A stretch of 64,000 bases of DNA from Wurfbainia villosa (taxonomy: Eukaryota > Streptophyta > Magnoliopsida > Zingiberales > Zingiberaceae), in assembly GCA_025175895.1 (NCBI GenBank), contig CM045998.1, positions 18,461,153 through 18,525,152 of the forward strand. Reading direction: 5' to 3'. The first letter of the stretch is position 1, and each line of letters opens with the position of its first letter. The notes under the pieces are model-generated. The model was not told the origin of the DNA, did not search any database, and was given only the letters and a program-made list of their open reading frames with translations. A program made the position numbers and the translations under genes. Positions 23,901 through 34,673 of this stretch are shown here, in pieces.

Positions 23901-24325
23901 GAAGAGCTCGTGGCGATCCAGTGGTCGCGGTGGCCGACGCACGCGGCTATGGACGACGAACGGAAGAACCGTCGGGCGGCTGTGGACTATAGGTGGCGAC
24001 GCGAGGAAGAAGGCTCGGGAAATCCAGAACCGGCAGTGATTTGGGAACGGAAAGAAAAGGGCGCCGCGGGGGAAATAAAAAGAAATAGTTAGGTTTTCTA
24101 TTTAAAACCTTAGGTTAATAAAATGTATTAACCCCTCAACACAGATAAATCAAACAGGCCTTGAAAAAGCTTGTTGACTCTGTCCATATATAATATCATA
24201 AGATCTCTGTTTAAATCTAGAAAAATTCCGGAAAAATTCCTAAAAATCCCGAAAAATTTTCAGGGTTATTTTTCTCAAATTTTTGGCCATTTAATTTAAA
24301 TATTTTAAATTTTCAATATTTAACA
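20971..24325 (-). mobile_element. Solo gypsy LTR inside the CACTA second gene
   Basis: It starts TGTCACGCCTCG and ends AATATTTAACA, with exact TATAA duplications at 20966-20970 and 24326-24330. At 3355 bp it has the length and start motif of the A and B LTRs but is clearly diverged; its opening lines are closer to the C LTR. No internal domain remains, so it is the product of LTR-LTR recombination. It has the usual GC-rich block (23560-24070) just downstream of U3 in the minus-strand sense. The short ORFs in that block are not supported as genes. Confidence 0.92.
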
Positions 24326-24330
24326 TATAA

Positions 24331-24649
24331 AGTTTCTGATACATCTTCTTCAGCCTCACCAGAAGTAAGAGCAGAAATAAATCGGTTAATCGAAGATGTT
24401 AGCCATTTGAAGGAGTTACTAGTGTAATAAGATAACGAACTTGAAGATGTTTGCACTTTACAAAGACAAAGGGATCAAAAAGTCAAGGATTTAAATGAAC
24501 AGATAAATGAATTTTGCATACAACAACTGCTAATCATGCAACATCTTCAATTACCTTCTGCTTCAAGTCAACTACCTCCTCCTTGATCTCCTCCTACTGA
24601 TGTAAATGACGATGAAGATGAATTTTTTGATGATGATAGTTATGTCTAA
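24331..24649 (+). pseudogene. CACTA second gene, 3' end after the solo LTR
   Basis: The reading resumes with SDTSSSASPEVRAEINRLIE, a predicted helical segment, then LKELLV followed by two in-frame stops, further glutamine- and leucine-rich coding, and an acidic end (DVNDDEDEFFDDDSYV) before TAA at 24647-24649. The pattern of Ser-rich linker, coiled coil and acidic tail is usual for this CACTA protein. From 24650 to 24930 only AT-rich non-coding sequence is seen. Confidence 0.65.
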
Positions 24650-24974
24650 ATTGTTATTTCCAAATATTATTTGACTTATTACATTCGATATGGATATATA
24701 AGTTTAATATGTACGATGAATGATTTGTTATCTGTATTGTTGATTTAGTATTATTTCATTTTGAATGATTAGATGTTTATGAAATTTGATATGTGATATA
24801 TTTGATATTTTTAGAAGTTAAAATTGTATTGAATCATTTTATATGTGTTTTGGTTGTAAAATTTATAAAAATGGATAGAAATAGTTGGTTATATCGTAGT
24901 GTTTTTTTACTTTTTTTTTTTTATATTTGTGGCGAAAATATATTTCATCACAGATTTGCCGACGAAAAATTTTT

Positions 24975-25385
24975 TTTATCGCAAATTTAGAGATGAAAAA
25001 ATATTTTCGTCGCAAATTCTGGATCACTAGTCGACTTCCTATGATCATCAGTCGACTGACATTGGGCCAGTCAACTGACTAGTTGACTAAAAAATATTCT
25101 ATGCATTGCTACAATATCACCAATCGACTGACGTCTTCCACCAATCGACTGATACTAAGTCTGTTGGGAGTATGTGAGTCAGCAGTCGGTTAGTGGAAGA
25201 CGCCAATCGACTGGTGATACTGTAGCAGGGTACAAAATATTTTTTAATTGACTGATCAGTCGACTGACTCAATGTTAGTCAACTAATGATCATAGGCAAT
25301 CGACTGATGGTCTAGAATTTCACAATGAAATTATTTTTTCGGCGTCAAATCTGCGATGAAAAAATTTCTTCAGTGCAAAATTCTG
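24975..25385. repeat. Long imperfect fold-back (inverted repeat) in the CACTA 3' subterminal region
   Basis: The left arm (about 24975-25160) and the reverse complement of the right arm (about 25185-25385) match over nearly their whole length by eye. Paired landmarks are CCTATGATCAT, AAAAAATATT, GCTACA-TATCACCA and GGCGTCTTCCAC. The loop is only about 25 nt. Both arms carry AGTCGACTGA palindromes, and the outer parts carry the CACTA GCGACGAAAA motif. RNA reading through here could form a hairpin of about 190 bp. Confidence 0.8.
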
Positions 25386-25439
25386 GATCTTCACTCAACT
25401 GGTGAATTACGGCAGTCGACTGGTAACACTATCGACGAC

Positions 25440-25817
25440 TGCTAATGTCATGAATATTTATCAGATTTAGCGATAGAATTTTATTTTTGTTACAAATTTA
25501 GCAACGAAATTTTATTTTCGTCACAATTGGCAATGAAATTAAAAGTTTGTCACAAATATTTGTGATGAAAATATGATTTCGTTGCAAATAATTTCGATAA
25601 AAATAAGTGTTCGACACAAATATTTGCGACGAAAATAAGATTTCGTCGCAAATATTTACAACGAAATTAGAATATCGTTGTCAAATTTGCGATGAAATTT
25701 TATTTTCGTCATAAAATTTTGTGACGACTTATTTCCAACGAAAATAATTTCATTGCAAAATAATTTTATAACAAATTTTGAATTAAAATTCATCACAATT
25801 TTTTTATATTTTTGTAA
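25440..25817. repeat. CACTA right subterminal repeats
   Basis: Dense copies of TTTCGTCGCAAATATTTGCGACGAAA-type half sites in both orientations lead up to the AT-rich right end TATTTTTGTAA. They mirror the left subterminal region at 3400-3870. Confidence 0.75.
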
Positions 25818-25820
25818 TGT

Positions 25821-25975
25821 CAAGGGCCTTCTTTTTTACGAGGACATGAACTTGGCCGAGGCAATCCAAGTCGAGACCTACTAAGACCTCCTCAAGACCT
25901 TGTTAGGGGCCCTCCCTCCTGACAAGGACTTGAACTTGACCAAGACAATCTCAGCTATTTTACTATTGACCCAAG
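25821..25975. repeat. Tandem repeat, about 70-85 bp units, right of the CACTA element
   Basis: Two further units of the 3052-3378 array follow the CACTA end. They begin CAAGGGCCTTC, the second half of the unit split by the transposon. Confidence 0.85.
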
Positions 25976-26798
25976 TTACGCAAGACTTCAATCAAGGAGG
26001 TTGTGATCTCTTAGGCGTTGCTCGTGGCATTGCTTGAGTTCCTAACCTAGTTTATTTTCCGCAAGATCAATATTCATTCTTTATAAACCAGTCAAATTTA
26101 AAGTAAGCTTCTAGATTATTTACGAATGATAATTTAAAAAAAAATTGTAGGTCTTGAAGGGAAAATCCAAAAAATTATAATGAGAATTTTAGACTTTATA
26201 AGAAACAAGAAGTCATGAATATTCTAAATTTTGTAAGAAATTAGGAGCCATGAATATTCTAGATTTTACAAGAAACAAACTAGTCTAATATAAGTGCCAT
26301 AAACAGGTCATGATATTGCTCTACGTAGTTGAAGAACAAAAAAAAAAAAGAATAATGTGTTGTCTTGTTTTATTCTTCTTCTATAAGTGATTCGAGCTAA
26401 ACTTCAAAGAAGCTTCTTGTTCATGGCAAAGCAGTATTTTATTTAAGTTTGTCATTAATAGTTCAAGTTTGTATCGCAAATTGTTTCGATAACCACGATG
26501 AGCCATCTTCAAGTTGTCGGAGGCAAAAAGAAGTAGTTCAACAATCAAAACCACATGCAAGCAATGCGTACATAGTGGTATTCGCAAGACAAGAGTCCTA
26601 AGATGATCGATGGAAGTGAAGTTGAGCATTCTTTACAACTTTGTAACTTATAAAGAGCATAGACACAGAGACAACATTGGCAATAACTGATTTTGAATAC
26701 GTCGATAATAGCAAATACTAGATCATTGATTTTGGATGCTCTAAAACTCGTAATGCTATCGATTGATCGCTCGATCCAATAATGCGAATGATAGTAAA
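25976..26798. other. No recognisable gene
   Basis: This is AT-rich sequence of ordinary complexity. It includes a short internal duplication (ATGAATATTCTAGATTTTACAAGAAAC-like, at about 26215-26280, split over two diverged copies) and a poly-A run at 26338-26350. The frames here are short and show no family resemblance I can name. Confidence 0.6.
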
Positions 26799-27350
26799 TG
26801 TTGGAATTTGAATGGAAGTGTGAAGGAAGGATGGAGAAGATGTTCTATCATCCTTTCAAATTCGTTGAATGGTAAAACGGAAAGATGGAGAAGACGTTCT
26901 GCCATCTTTCGCGTCGAACCGTGAAAAGTTTGCATTGAAACTCTGACATAAATAGTCAAACATTAATGAATTAATGGTAGATCAGTTGAATCGAGGCAGC
27001 ATTATGACTGACCTTTCAATTCACGTAAATTAAATGAATCAAGACGATATTATGGTTGACCTTTCGATTTCACCATTAATATATCTCCTCTATAAAAGGA
27101 GACAGAATTACGAACTCAAAAGAAAACTCTTGCTCTTTGTTTCCAACTCCACAGTGATAGCGTTCAGGTGTATGTTCAATTCTCCGCACACTACTTGTGC
27201 TTATTTGAGTCTGTAATTTTGTCATTATATCCTAGGAAATAGGCATCCAGCTAAACCTCACAAGCACCCTGTCGGAGAAGGACGAATCTGTTTTAAGGAA
27301 ACTGTGTGAACACAGGCCTCGGCTGTTTTGTCACTTGGTGTTCACTGCTT
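26799..27350 (+). mobile_element. Possible truncated LTR (copia-like start) with TATA box
   Basis: The segment begins TGTTGGAATTTGAATGG, a common plant LTR start. It has a good TATA box (CTCTATAAAAGG, about 27086-27097) followed by a C/T-rich leader (CTCTTGCTCTTTGTTTCC). I found no clear CA end, matching second LTR, PBS or TSD, so this is only a suggestion. Confidence 0.3.
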
Positions 27351-27353
27351 CTG

Positions 27354-27485
27354 TCTTCCAGCTCAACTCGGCAACATCTTCCAAGTTGTTTCCAATTCGA
27401 CAGATGAAGTCTTCCAGCTCAACTCGGCAACATCTTCCGAGTTGTTTCCAACCTCGACGGACGGAGTCTTCCAGTTCGGCTCCAC
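27354..27485. repeat. Tandem duplication with CTTCCAGCTCAACTCGGCAA units
   Basis: A unit of about 66 bp beginning CTTCCAGCTCAACTCGGCAA occurs twice, at about 27356 and 27412. A third, diverged start (CTTCCAGTTCGGCTCC) lies at about 27468. The array lies between the LTR-like segment and LTR G. Confidence 0.75.
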
Positions 27486-27543
27486 AGTACCTTACGAGCA
27501 ATTTCCGACCCGATAGCCCGGCACGAATATACTACCAACTCGG

Positions 27544-27630
27544 TGTGCCACACTCCAAGAGTATGCCTAGCCTGATAAACGGACAACATCTCCCCTGTAT
27601 GACAATGCAATACCCTGTTAATACAAAGCC
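27544..27630 (-). mobile_element. Gypsy LTR G, first part (interrupted by element B)
   Basis: TGTGCCACACTCCAAGAGTATGCC opens an LTR related to the TGTCACGCCCCGAGAG family, including CATCTCCCCTGTATG and GTTAATACAAAGCC. Element B cuts it after AAGCC, and the sequence resumes at 47349 with TTTCGGCCACATCC. Confidence 0.75.
27626..27630. other. Target-site duplication of gypsy B, left copy (AAGCC)
   Basis: AAGCC precedes TGTCACG here and follows TTTTACA at 47344-47348. It is exact and 5 bp long. Confidence 0.95.
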
Positions 27631-29301
27631 TGTCACGCCCCGAGAGTATGCCGAGCCGAAAATCAAACAGACAGCACCTCCCCTGTACGTGACAACATTT
27701 CAGATTAATACAAGGCCCGTAGGCCCACAATAACAACAATATATATATCAAAACAACAACTACACAAAAACACAGCGGAAACAAACCACAACAATACAAC
27801 AATCCCACACATGCATACCGGTATGACTAACACACCACAACACAAAATCTCGACAAAATCTGAATATACAACATATACATCACGAAAACTCCAAAATACA
27901 ATGCACAACGAACAGCAGGCCCAAAACAAAACACGAGAGTCTCGTGAGATGAGATGACGTCAGCCGGCGGTGCTCCAAGCTATCACGAAGTCTTCTACCT
28001 GTTACCTGGGCGACAGAAAAAGCCAGGGTCCGTGGGGGGTGGTGAGTAAAACTCAGCAGGTAATAGAAAACATGTACATATGTAATATCACATGTATTTC
28101 TACAACATAATCTAGATGTACAATGTATATCAAAGATAGTATATAAATACAAGCATATACCGCCTAATCAAATGAATAACATAAAATGCGTATATACTCA
28201 AGTTCAACGCTACTCTGATCCAACCTGAACATATATCCAATATATATATAACAGGAAGAGTAATACCAACACATAATCTACTCATGCTACAGGCCAAAGT
28301 ATCTATGGTCTATCCAACACATACCAATATCCGACACAACTGTATAACATATGCAAGAAACATGCATGAATATGATGTCCACCCAAATGCAGCAAGCATA
28401 GTACAAACAAATGCAACATCACAATAATCATATATATATAGACTGTATCTATATATATATTAATCTCAACCATCCATATATATATATATACATGCATATA
28501 TGTATATATATATGGTAATATGCAAAGCGCCATCAGATACGGCTATGCAACATGCATGGTCATGTCGGCTCACCCTAAAGCTACCACAACCCCAGTGTGG
28601 CCTCGGTGGCTCGAGCATGACAACTGTCCCAACTCAACACCAACCACTACTCTCGAGTGGCCGAGTGGGCAGTATGATCGAGTAGCATATAAGCGTAAAG
28701 AGCAAGCTACACGATGGGGGTCCTCCTGGCCACTTACTGATACTACCCATGAGTGGTCGAGTGCCACACACGCAGGACTATGACACGCAAATCCAACTAC
28801 AACCGTCTATAGTGGTAGAGTGCGGCACTACAATGCTCTGCCCTCACACGGGTGACTCCTCCTATGAGTAACCGTTGAGGCAGGATGACTGGCGACACTC
28901 TCAACCACAAGGGAGACCTCGTCGCCAGCGTGCATGCAAATGCATGAATGCAATGTCTCACATACAGACATCCACCATAGACTCTCTATCCTACAGAGAA
29001 TCATACTAACCAGATCAATGCACTCTCTATCCTACAGAGAGTCGTACTCAACTGATCATAATACTCTCTATCCTGTGGAGAGTCATACCAATCTAATCGA
29101 CGCACTCTCTATCCTGTAGAAAGTCGTACTCATCTGATTATAACAAGCTAGGACCACCGGTCCGTAGCGATACCCTAAGTATCATTCCTCTGACCATTTA
29201 CACAATACATGTTCAATGGTAACATACAACCTAAGGGTACTAGAACTAACCCTAGGTTAAAGACATTATCTACCTACGGATGACCTTTTTGCCCAATGTA
29301 C
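27631..29301 (-). repeat. Gypsy B 3' LTR, distal part
   Basis: It runs from TGTCACGCCCC up to GCCCAATGTAC, where copia E is inserted. The stem-loop pair is at about 28014-28029 and 28043-28055. TA-rich microsatellites (28430-28510) and hairpin minisatellite units (28980-29135) are present. The LTR continues at 37595 with AATCAGGTTGTCATCC, matching the uninterrupted right LTR at about 45508. Confidence 0.93.
29297..29301. other. Target-site duplication of copia E, left copy (TGTAC)
   Basis: TGTAC precedes the copia LTR. The right counterpart at 37590-37594 is TATAC, one transition different. The uninterrupted right LTR of B has TGTACAATCAGG at this place, so the right copy is the mutated one. 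Confidence 0.88.
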
Positions 29302-30567
29302 TGTTAGGACCCTTGGAATGGCTAGAGGGGGGGTGATTAGCCTTTCTTCGTTTCTACAAGAACGTTAGCGGAAGCAATACAAATATAAACACAAATAAAA
29401 GCGAGAAACAAAGCTAACACCCGATGTAACGTGGTTCGGAGATGACGCTCCTACTCCACGGCAATCCGTAAGATGGATTAGCTCTAATCAATCTTCACTA
29501 GAACCTCCTTTGGATGAACCAAGGTGGAGAAACCTTATCTTACAATGCACTCCTCTTCTTTACAATGATGGATGATTAAGAATAAGAGAAGAGGAGGTTT
29601 TGAATTGCTAAAAACACTTGGAAAGCTTGGTGAGCACGTAGGTGTAGTTGGGAGCAAGAGCACTAGCTTGACCAAGCTCCCCATGGCCCCTTTTTATAGA
29701 AGAGGGGTTGTTTTTCCCATTGGGCTTCGATCAGTCGACTGATGCTTACCATCAGTCGACTGCCGCCGAAGCCAACGGCTTCTGAAACGCGATCTCCGCG
29801 GAGATTCGTAGCCGCAATCTCCAACGGCCAGGTGATCAGTCGACTGATCCCTCCATCAGTCGACTGATGGGGTGATCAGTCGAGTGATCAAGGCAGCAGT
29901 CGAGTGCGACTGCATTCTGTGGTGATATTCCCCTTGATCAGTCGACTGATGCCCTTGGTAGTCGACTGATCACAGTATCAGTCGACTGCTCTGCCCAAGG
30001 CAGTCGACTGATGGTTAGGGTTTCACCCTGACTCAGTCGAACGCCTGACCAGTCGACTGATACATCGTATCAGTCGACTGATACTCATCAAGTATGAGTA
30101 ATTCATACTTGATTTTATACCCTAGACCTAGACTCAACCTTCTAGCTCCTCAATAAGCCTTGCGCCTTCAGGATCCCTCCGAGTCCGCGACTTGTTCATC
30201 CTTTGCGCTTTGCTTCCAAGAACTTCCTTCGGTTTCGTCATGTCTTGGGTTACCAAATGCTTGGACTTTACGCCGCCAAGACTACAAGCTTGGACTTATG
30301 CTGCCAAGACTTTACTTTGGACTTCTTTTGCCAAGGTTCACTTTGGACTTTACGCTGCCAAGACTACAAGCTTGGTCTTACGCTGCCAAGTCCATCCCTT
30401 GTACTTCCTTTGCCAAGATCATACTTGGACTTCCTTTGCCAAGATCATACTTGGACTTCCCTGTCACTTAAACATTTTTGCAATTAGATCACAAGATATT
30501 GCCTAACTTAGATGATTATCCAAACATCAAAACATATATAAATGCTTGGAGCATTGTTGCACCAACA
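29302..30567 (-). repeat. Copia E 3' LTR
   Basis: On the plus strand it runs from TGTTAGGACCC to GCACCAACA. It holds an array of about ten ATCAGTCGACTGAT palindromes (29745-30080) and, near 30270-30460, repeated GCTTGGACTT-CTGCCAAGAC units of about 30-35 bp. A minus-strand TATA box lies at 29691-29699. Confidence 0.93.
29691..29699 (-). promoter_or_regulatory. TATA box of copia E, 3' LTR copy
   Basis: The minus strand reads CTATAAAAAGGGGCC, a strong plant TATA box. The same box in the 5' LTR is at 36729-36737. Function as the element promoter is inferred. Confidence 0.65.
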
Positions 30568-30581
30568 ATCTCCCCCTTTTT
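30568..30581 (-). other. Polypurine tract of copia E
   Basis: The minus strand reads AAAAAGGGGGAGAT directly before the LTR start TGTTGGTGC. Copia D has the same tract at 57926-57939. Confidence 0.9.
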
Positions 30582-31575
30582 GATGTTTGGCAATCATTTG
30601 AGTTAGGTCTTTAAATACACACATAATCACTCCTTCTCCCCCTTTGACATACATCAAAAAGAGAAGGATTCAAACATGAAGGAAATAATGTGTTAGATCT
30701 TGGACTAAGGTATAATATTGAAATTAAGCTCCCCCTTAATCCAAGATATGCTTTATAATGTATAAACAATAGTTGAAGCAAAGAGTACCAAAAATTCAAA
30801 AATTAAGTCCTAACTTTGCACCAACAATGGTTTTGGGGATGAAAAAGATATAATTTATGAAAACTCCCCCTAAAACACTGCATTAGTCAGTCCTAAATCT
30901 TGTTTATACGCAATATTATCATACTATAGTGTTAGGACATCAAAGATACACCAAATATCAGAAAATAGAGTTTATTATCAGAAAACACAGTGTATCGATC
31001 ATTGGTTTCGAACGATCATGCTAGGCTAAAAAAATTTGACCTTTTATTAAAATCAAAATCAGAAATGCGGTAGAAATTCCAGAAATCTTGAAAAATCACG
31101 AAATTTTGCGTACACATTTCTGAATTCATACTTTATCAAGGAAAAATAATTTGAAAAATATATATTTTCCAGATTACAAGATTGATACAAACTTGGAACC
31201 TATCAAAAGTTCTAAAGATTTTGCAAACTTTGTATTACTTTTGTGTTCCAATTGAAAACTGTTTGTCAAAATATGATGAACATAGTTTAAAATATATATT
31301 ATTTGGAATTTCCAACCATGTTCTTTGAGCTATATATTCATTACTTGAATACAAACCTTCCCAATGATTGGTCCATAAGGTTTTTATGTCTCTAGGTGTG
31401 TCATTGGCTCATAGTAATGCATCATAACAAGCATGATGAGCCAAGTACACCTTCCCTATCATCTCACATGTTTCTAAGTATTTCAATACAAAAATCAAGG
31501 TTTCTTAAGGCTTTTGTGAGATGCATCAAGGTATAAAGAAGCTATATAAGTATAGGATCATGCAAACTTAGAATT
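30582..31575 (-). other. Copia E 3' non-coding region
   Basis: Between the RNase H stop and the PPT is about 1 kb of AT-rich sequence with no open frame of note. In SIRE relatives this place can hold an envelope-like ORF; none is visible here. Confidence 0.7.
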
Positions 31576-33715
31576 TTACTCTACAAAGCACATACCAAGC
31601 TCTCTCCTTAATGATGAAAATTCGGCTTCGGGAAGAGCTTTGGTGAAGATATCGACAAGGTTGGACTTAGATTCTACATAATTGAGTTCAATGTCCCCTC
31701 TTGCCACATGATCTCTTATGAAGTGATGTTTCACTTCAATGTGCTTGGTTCGAGAGTGATGTACCGGATTTTTGGTCAAGTTGATGGTACTCACATTATC
31801 ACAATAAACTTTAATGTTAGAGTAGTGTAGCTCATAGTCCACAAGAGTATGTCTCATCCAAAGTAATTGAGCTACACAACCACCCATAGCCACATATTCG
31901 GCTTCGGTGGTTGATAAAGCAACACAATGTTGCTTCCTACTACTCCAACTAACTAGGGAGGACCCAAGAAATTGGCATCCACCACTAGTACTCTTCCTAT
32001 CCAATTTGCACCCGGCATAATCGAAATCGGTATAACCAAGCAATTCAAACGACTTAGTCCTAGGATACCAAATTCCTACATTTAGGGTGCCTTTAATATA
32101 TCTTAATATTCTTTTGACGGCTACCAAATGTGATTCTTTGGCACAAGATTGGTATCTTGCGCACATACCTACCGCAAATAAAATGTCGGGTCTACTAGCG
32201 GTTAGGTATAGTAAGCTACCAATCATACTCCTATAAAGTTTAAGATCAATTGATTTACCTTCATGATCACTATCTATCCTAGTGCTAGTGGCCATAGGAG
32301 TGGTTACAATTTTGGAATTTTTCAAACCGAATTTCTTGATCATTTCATTTGCATATTTGGTTTGATAAATATGAATACCCTCATTGGTTTGTTTGACTTG
32401 TAAACCTAGGAAAAAGGTAAGCTCTCCAACCAAACTCATTTCAAATTCATTTTCCATATTTTTTATAAAGTCTTGAAGAAGATCATCATTTGTTGACCCA
32501 AAAATGATATCATCAACATATACTTGGGCTATGAATATATCTTTTAACATTGACTTTATAAACAAAGCTTGATCTACTTGGCCTCTTCTAAAATCCTTAG
32601 AAATTAAGAAGGATGACAATCTTTCATACCATGCCCGGGGAGCTTGTTTTAACCCATATAATGCTTTCCTAAGCTTACATACATGATTTGGATAATCTAT
32701 GTTCTCAAATCCGGGTGGTTGCTCTACATATACTTCCTCCTTAATAAAACCATTTAAGAATGCCGATTTAACATCCATTTGGTAAAGTTTAAATCCCATG
32801 TAGGAAGCATACCCTAAGAGAATCCTAATAGATTCTAACCTTGCAACCGGGGCATAAGTCTCATCATAGTCAAGCCCCTCAACTTGATTGAATCCCCTAG
32901 CAACCAACCTAGCCTTATTTCTAGTGATATTTCCTTGATCATCTAGCTTATTCCTAAACACCCATCTTGTAGTAATTATGGTGCTATCATTTGGTCTAGG
33001 TACTAATTCCCACACTTGACTTCTCTCAAATTGAGCCAATTCATCTTGCATTGCCAAAATCCAATCCGGATCATGTAATGCATCATTGATCGATTTGGGC
33101 TCAATTTGTGAGATAAGAGCAACTTGACTAGTAGGAGGTCTATGAAATGACCTAGTTCTTACTCCTTGAGATAGATCTCCTACTACTTGGTCAAGTGGAT
33201 GATCTTGATGAATTCTTAGGTTTCTAGAAGGGGTTTCAATTTGATCATTGTTATCTTCCACCCTTCTTTCATCATCGGAGTCTCCTCTTCCTCCCCCTTG
33301 ATCATTACCCCTAATGGTCAAATTTTGAAGTTTTTGGGTAATGTCTTGATTATTGTCATTAATATCCTTATCAATGGAGGACTTTCTAGGGTAGGTACTA
33401 GTAGTTTCATCAAATTGAACATTGGAAGACTCCTCAATCCCTTTGGTTCTCTTATTGTAGACTCTATACCCTCTACTTGTGGATGAGTATCCAACTAGGA
33501 TTCCCTCATCCGCTTTTGATTCAAATTTTCCTAAGTTATCTTTGGTGTTTAGAATATAAACTTTACATCCAAAGACTTTGAAATAATGAATTGTGGGTAT
33601 AGTCCCATTCCATAATTCAAATGGTGTTTTTCCTAAAAACCTATGGATTTGAACCCTATTTTGGATATAGCAAGCGGTATTAACTGCCTGCCTACAAGTA
33701 GCTAGGTAGAGAATA
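31576..33715 (-). CDS. pol: Copia E integrase C-terminus, reverse transcriptase and RNase H (pol 3' part)
   Basis: A continuous minus-strand frame covers the integrase C-terminal domain (around TPFELWNG and KVFGCKVYI), then the RVT_2 reverse transcriptase with WVFRNKLDDQG, ARLVARGFNQ, YQMDVKSAFLNG (motif A), LYGLKQAPRAWYE and the catalytic YVDDIIFGST, and a copia-type RNase H with YTDFDYAG, DRKSTSGG, LSTTEAEYVA, CDNVSTINL and HSRTKHIEVK. All four RNase H acidic positions seem present. It ends with ALPEAEFSSLRRELGM, usual for SIRE and Tork lineages, then a stop. The frame in fact stays open upstream to 33810, but sequence before about 33715 is out of register with the integrase frame, showing a frameshift at the joint. 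Confidence 0.92.
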
Positions 33716-34660
33716 TGCATTAAGCATAGTCCTAGCCGCCTCTTGTAGGGCACGATTTCTCCTTTCCACCACCCCATTTTGTTGGGGTGTTCTAGGACAA
33801 GAGAACTCATGCTTGTACCCTTGCTCTAAACAAAATTGTGAAAATTTTAGGTTTTCAAATTCACCACCATGATCACTATGGATTCGGTTGATTTTGAGAC
33901 TCTTTTCATTTTCAACCCTTTTACTAAATCCTATGATTATTTCTAAGGTATCATCCTTATGTTTCATAAAATAGACCCAAGTATACCTAGAAAAATCATC
34001 TACTATAACCAAACAATATTTATTACCATTTAAAGATGGAGTACTATGGCAATCAAATAAGTCAAGATGCAATAATTCTAATGGTAAAGAGGTATTGGTT
34101 AGGGTTTTACCTTTGTGTGATGCCTTTGTTTGTTTTCCTTCTTGGCATGCATCACACAATTTGTTCTTGACATACTTGATCTTTGGTAGCCCTTTGACCA
34201 ACTCCATCTTGGCTACCTTGGCTATGTTTTTCATGTTGATATGCCCCAATCTTCTATGCCATAGCAAACTTTCCTCTTCTTTTGCAACAAAACACTTAGT
34301 AGAAATGTTAGAAGCATATGAAAGATCAACATAATAGATATTTGATTTCCTATATCCAACTAACATGCAATCCTTTAATTCCTTGTGTCTAATCATGCAT
34401 TTAGAGGATTCAAAGGAGACATGATAGTTTGCATCACAAAGTTGACTAACACTTAATAAATTAAATTTCATATTTTCAACTAGCAAGACTTTGTGAATAA
34501 TAATTTTGGGGGATACCTCAATTGTTCCTCTACCTAATATCTTGAGTTTTCCACTATTCCCAAAGGACACCGCCCCTTCTTCACATATTTAATTGTGGAG
34601 AACTTGCTCACATCCGGTCATATGTGTTGAGCAACCGCTATCCACAATCCACATACCTCG
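33692..34660 (-). pseudogene. pol: Copia E protease and integrase core, frameshifted
   Basis: The protease active site WIVDSGCSTHMTG is encoded at about 34612-34650 but in a different frame from the following integrase, which runs open from 34570 to 33692. The shift is at the run of Gs near 34575. Integrase shows the pre-integrase zinc motif (WHRRLGH ... CDACQEGK) and the DDE core: HLDLFD, then IHSDHGGEFE, then NGVVERRNR, with all three catalytic residues present. The frame ends at 33692, overlapping the RT frame, so a second shift separates integrase from RT. Repair by ribosomal shifting is unlikely because two independent shifts are needed. Confidence 0.88.
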
Positions 34661-34673
34661 CCTCCTACCTAAA

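Larger units (their letters stand above)
3379..25817 (+). mobile_element. CACTA (En/Spm) DNA transposon, decayed, with two nested retroelement insertions
   Basis: The ends are defined by interruption of a tandem repeat whose empty-site form, GGCCTTGTCAAGGGCC, is seen at about 3212-3227. Both ends are AT-rich: left AATACTTAAAAAATAC, right reverse complement TTACAAAAATATAAAA. They resemble the usual CACTACAAAAA terminus only loosely, so boundaries are good to about 3-5 bp; a TGT duplication fits. Subterminal regions are full of GCGACGAAAATT-type motifs in both orientations, typical of plant CACTA elements. Inside are a TNP2-like gene (16086-19593) and a Transposase_24-like gene (19845-20970 plus 24331-24649). 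Without gypsy A (4914-16037) and the solo LTR (20971-24325) it would be about 7.9 kb. Confidence 0.85.

Noticed and set aside
23533..24092. Arg-rich small frames in the solo LTR
   Set aside because: GC-rich block typical of these LTRs. Frames overlap on opposite strands and encode low-complexity Arg/Ser/Gly sequence.
27034..27340. Possible plant pararetrovirus promoter or leader fragment
   Set aside because: The only support is a TATA box and a C/T-rich leader, which an LTR explains equally well. No viral coding motif or tRNA primer site is nearby.
30582..31575. Envelope-like ORF expected in some SIRE elements
   Set aside because: No frame of useful length, membrane segment or coiled coil is present between RNase H and the PPT of copia E.
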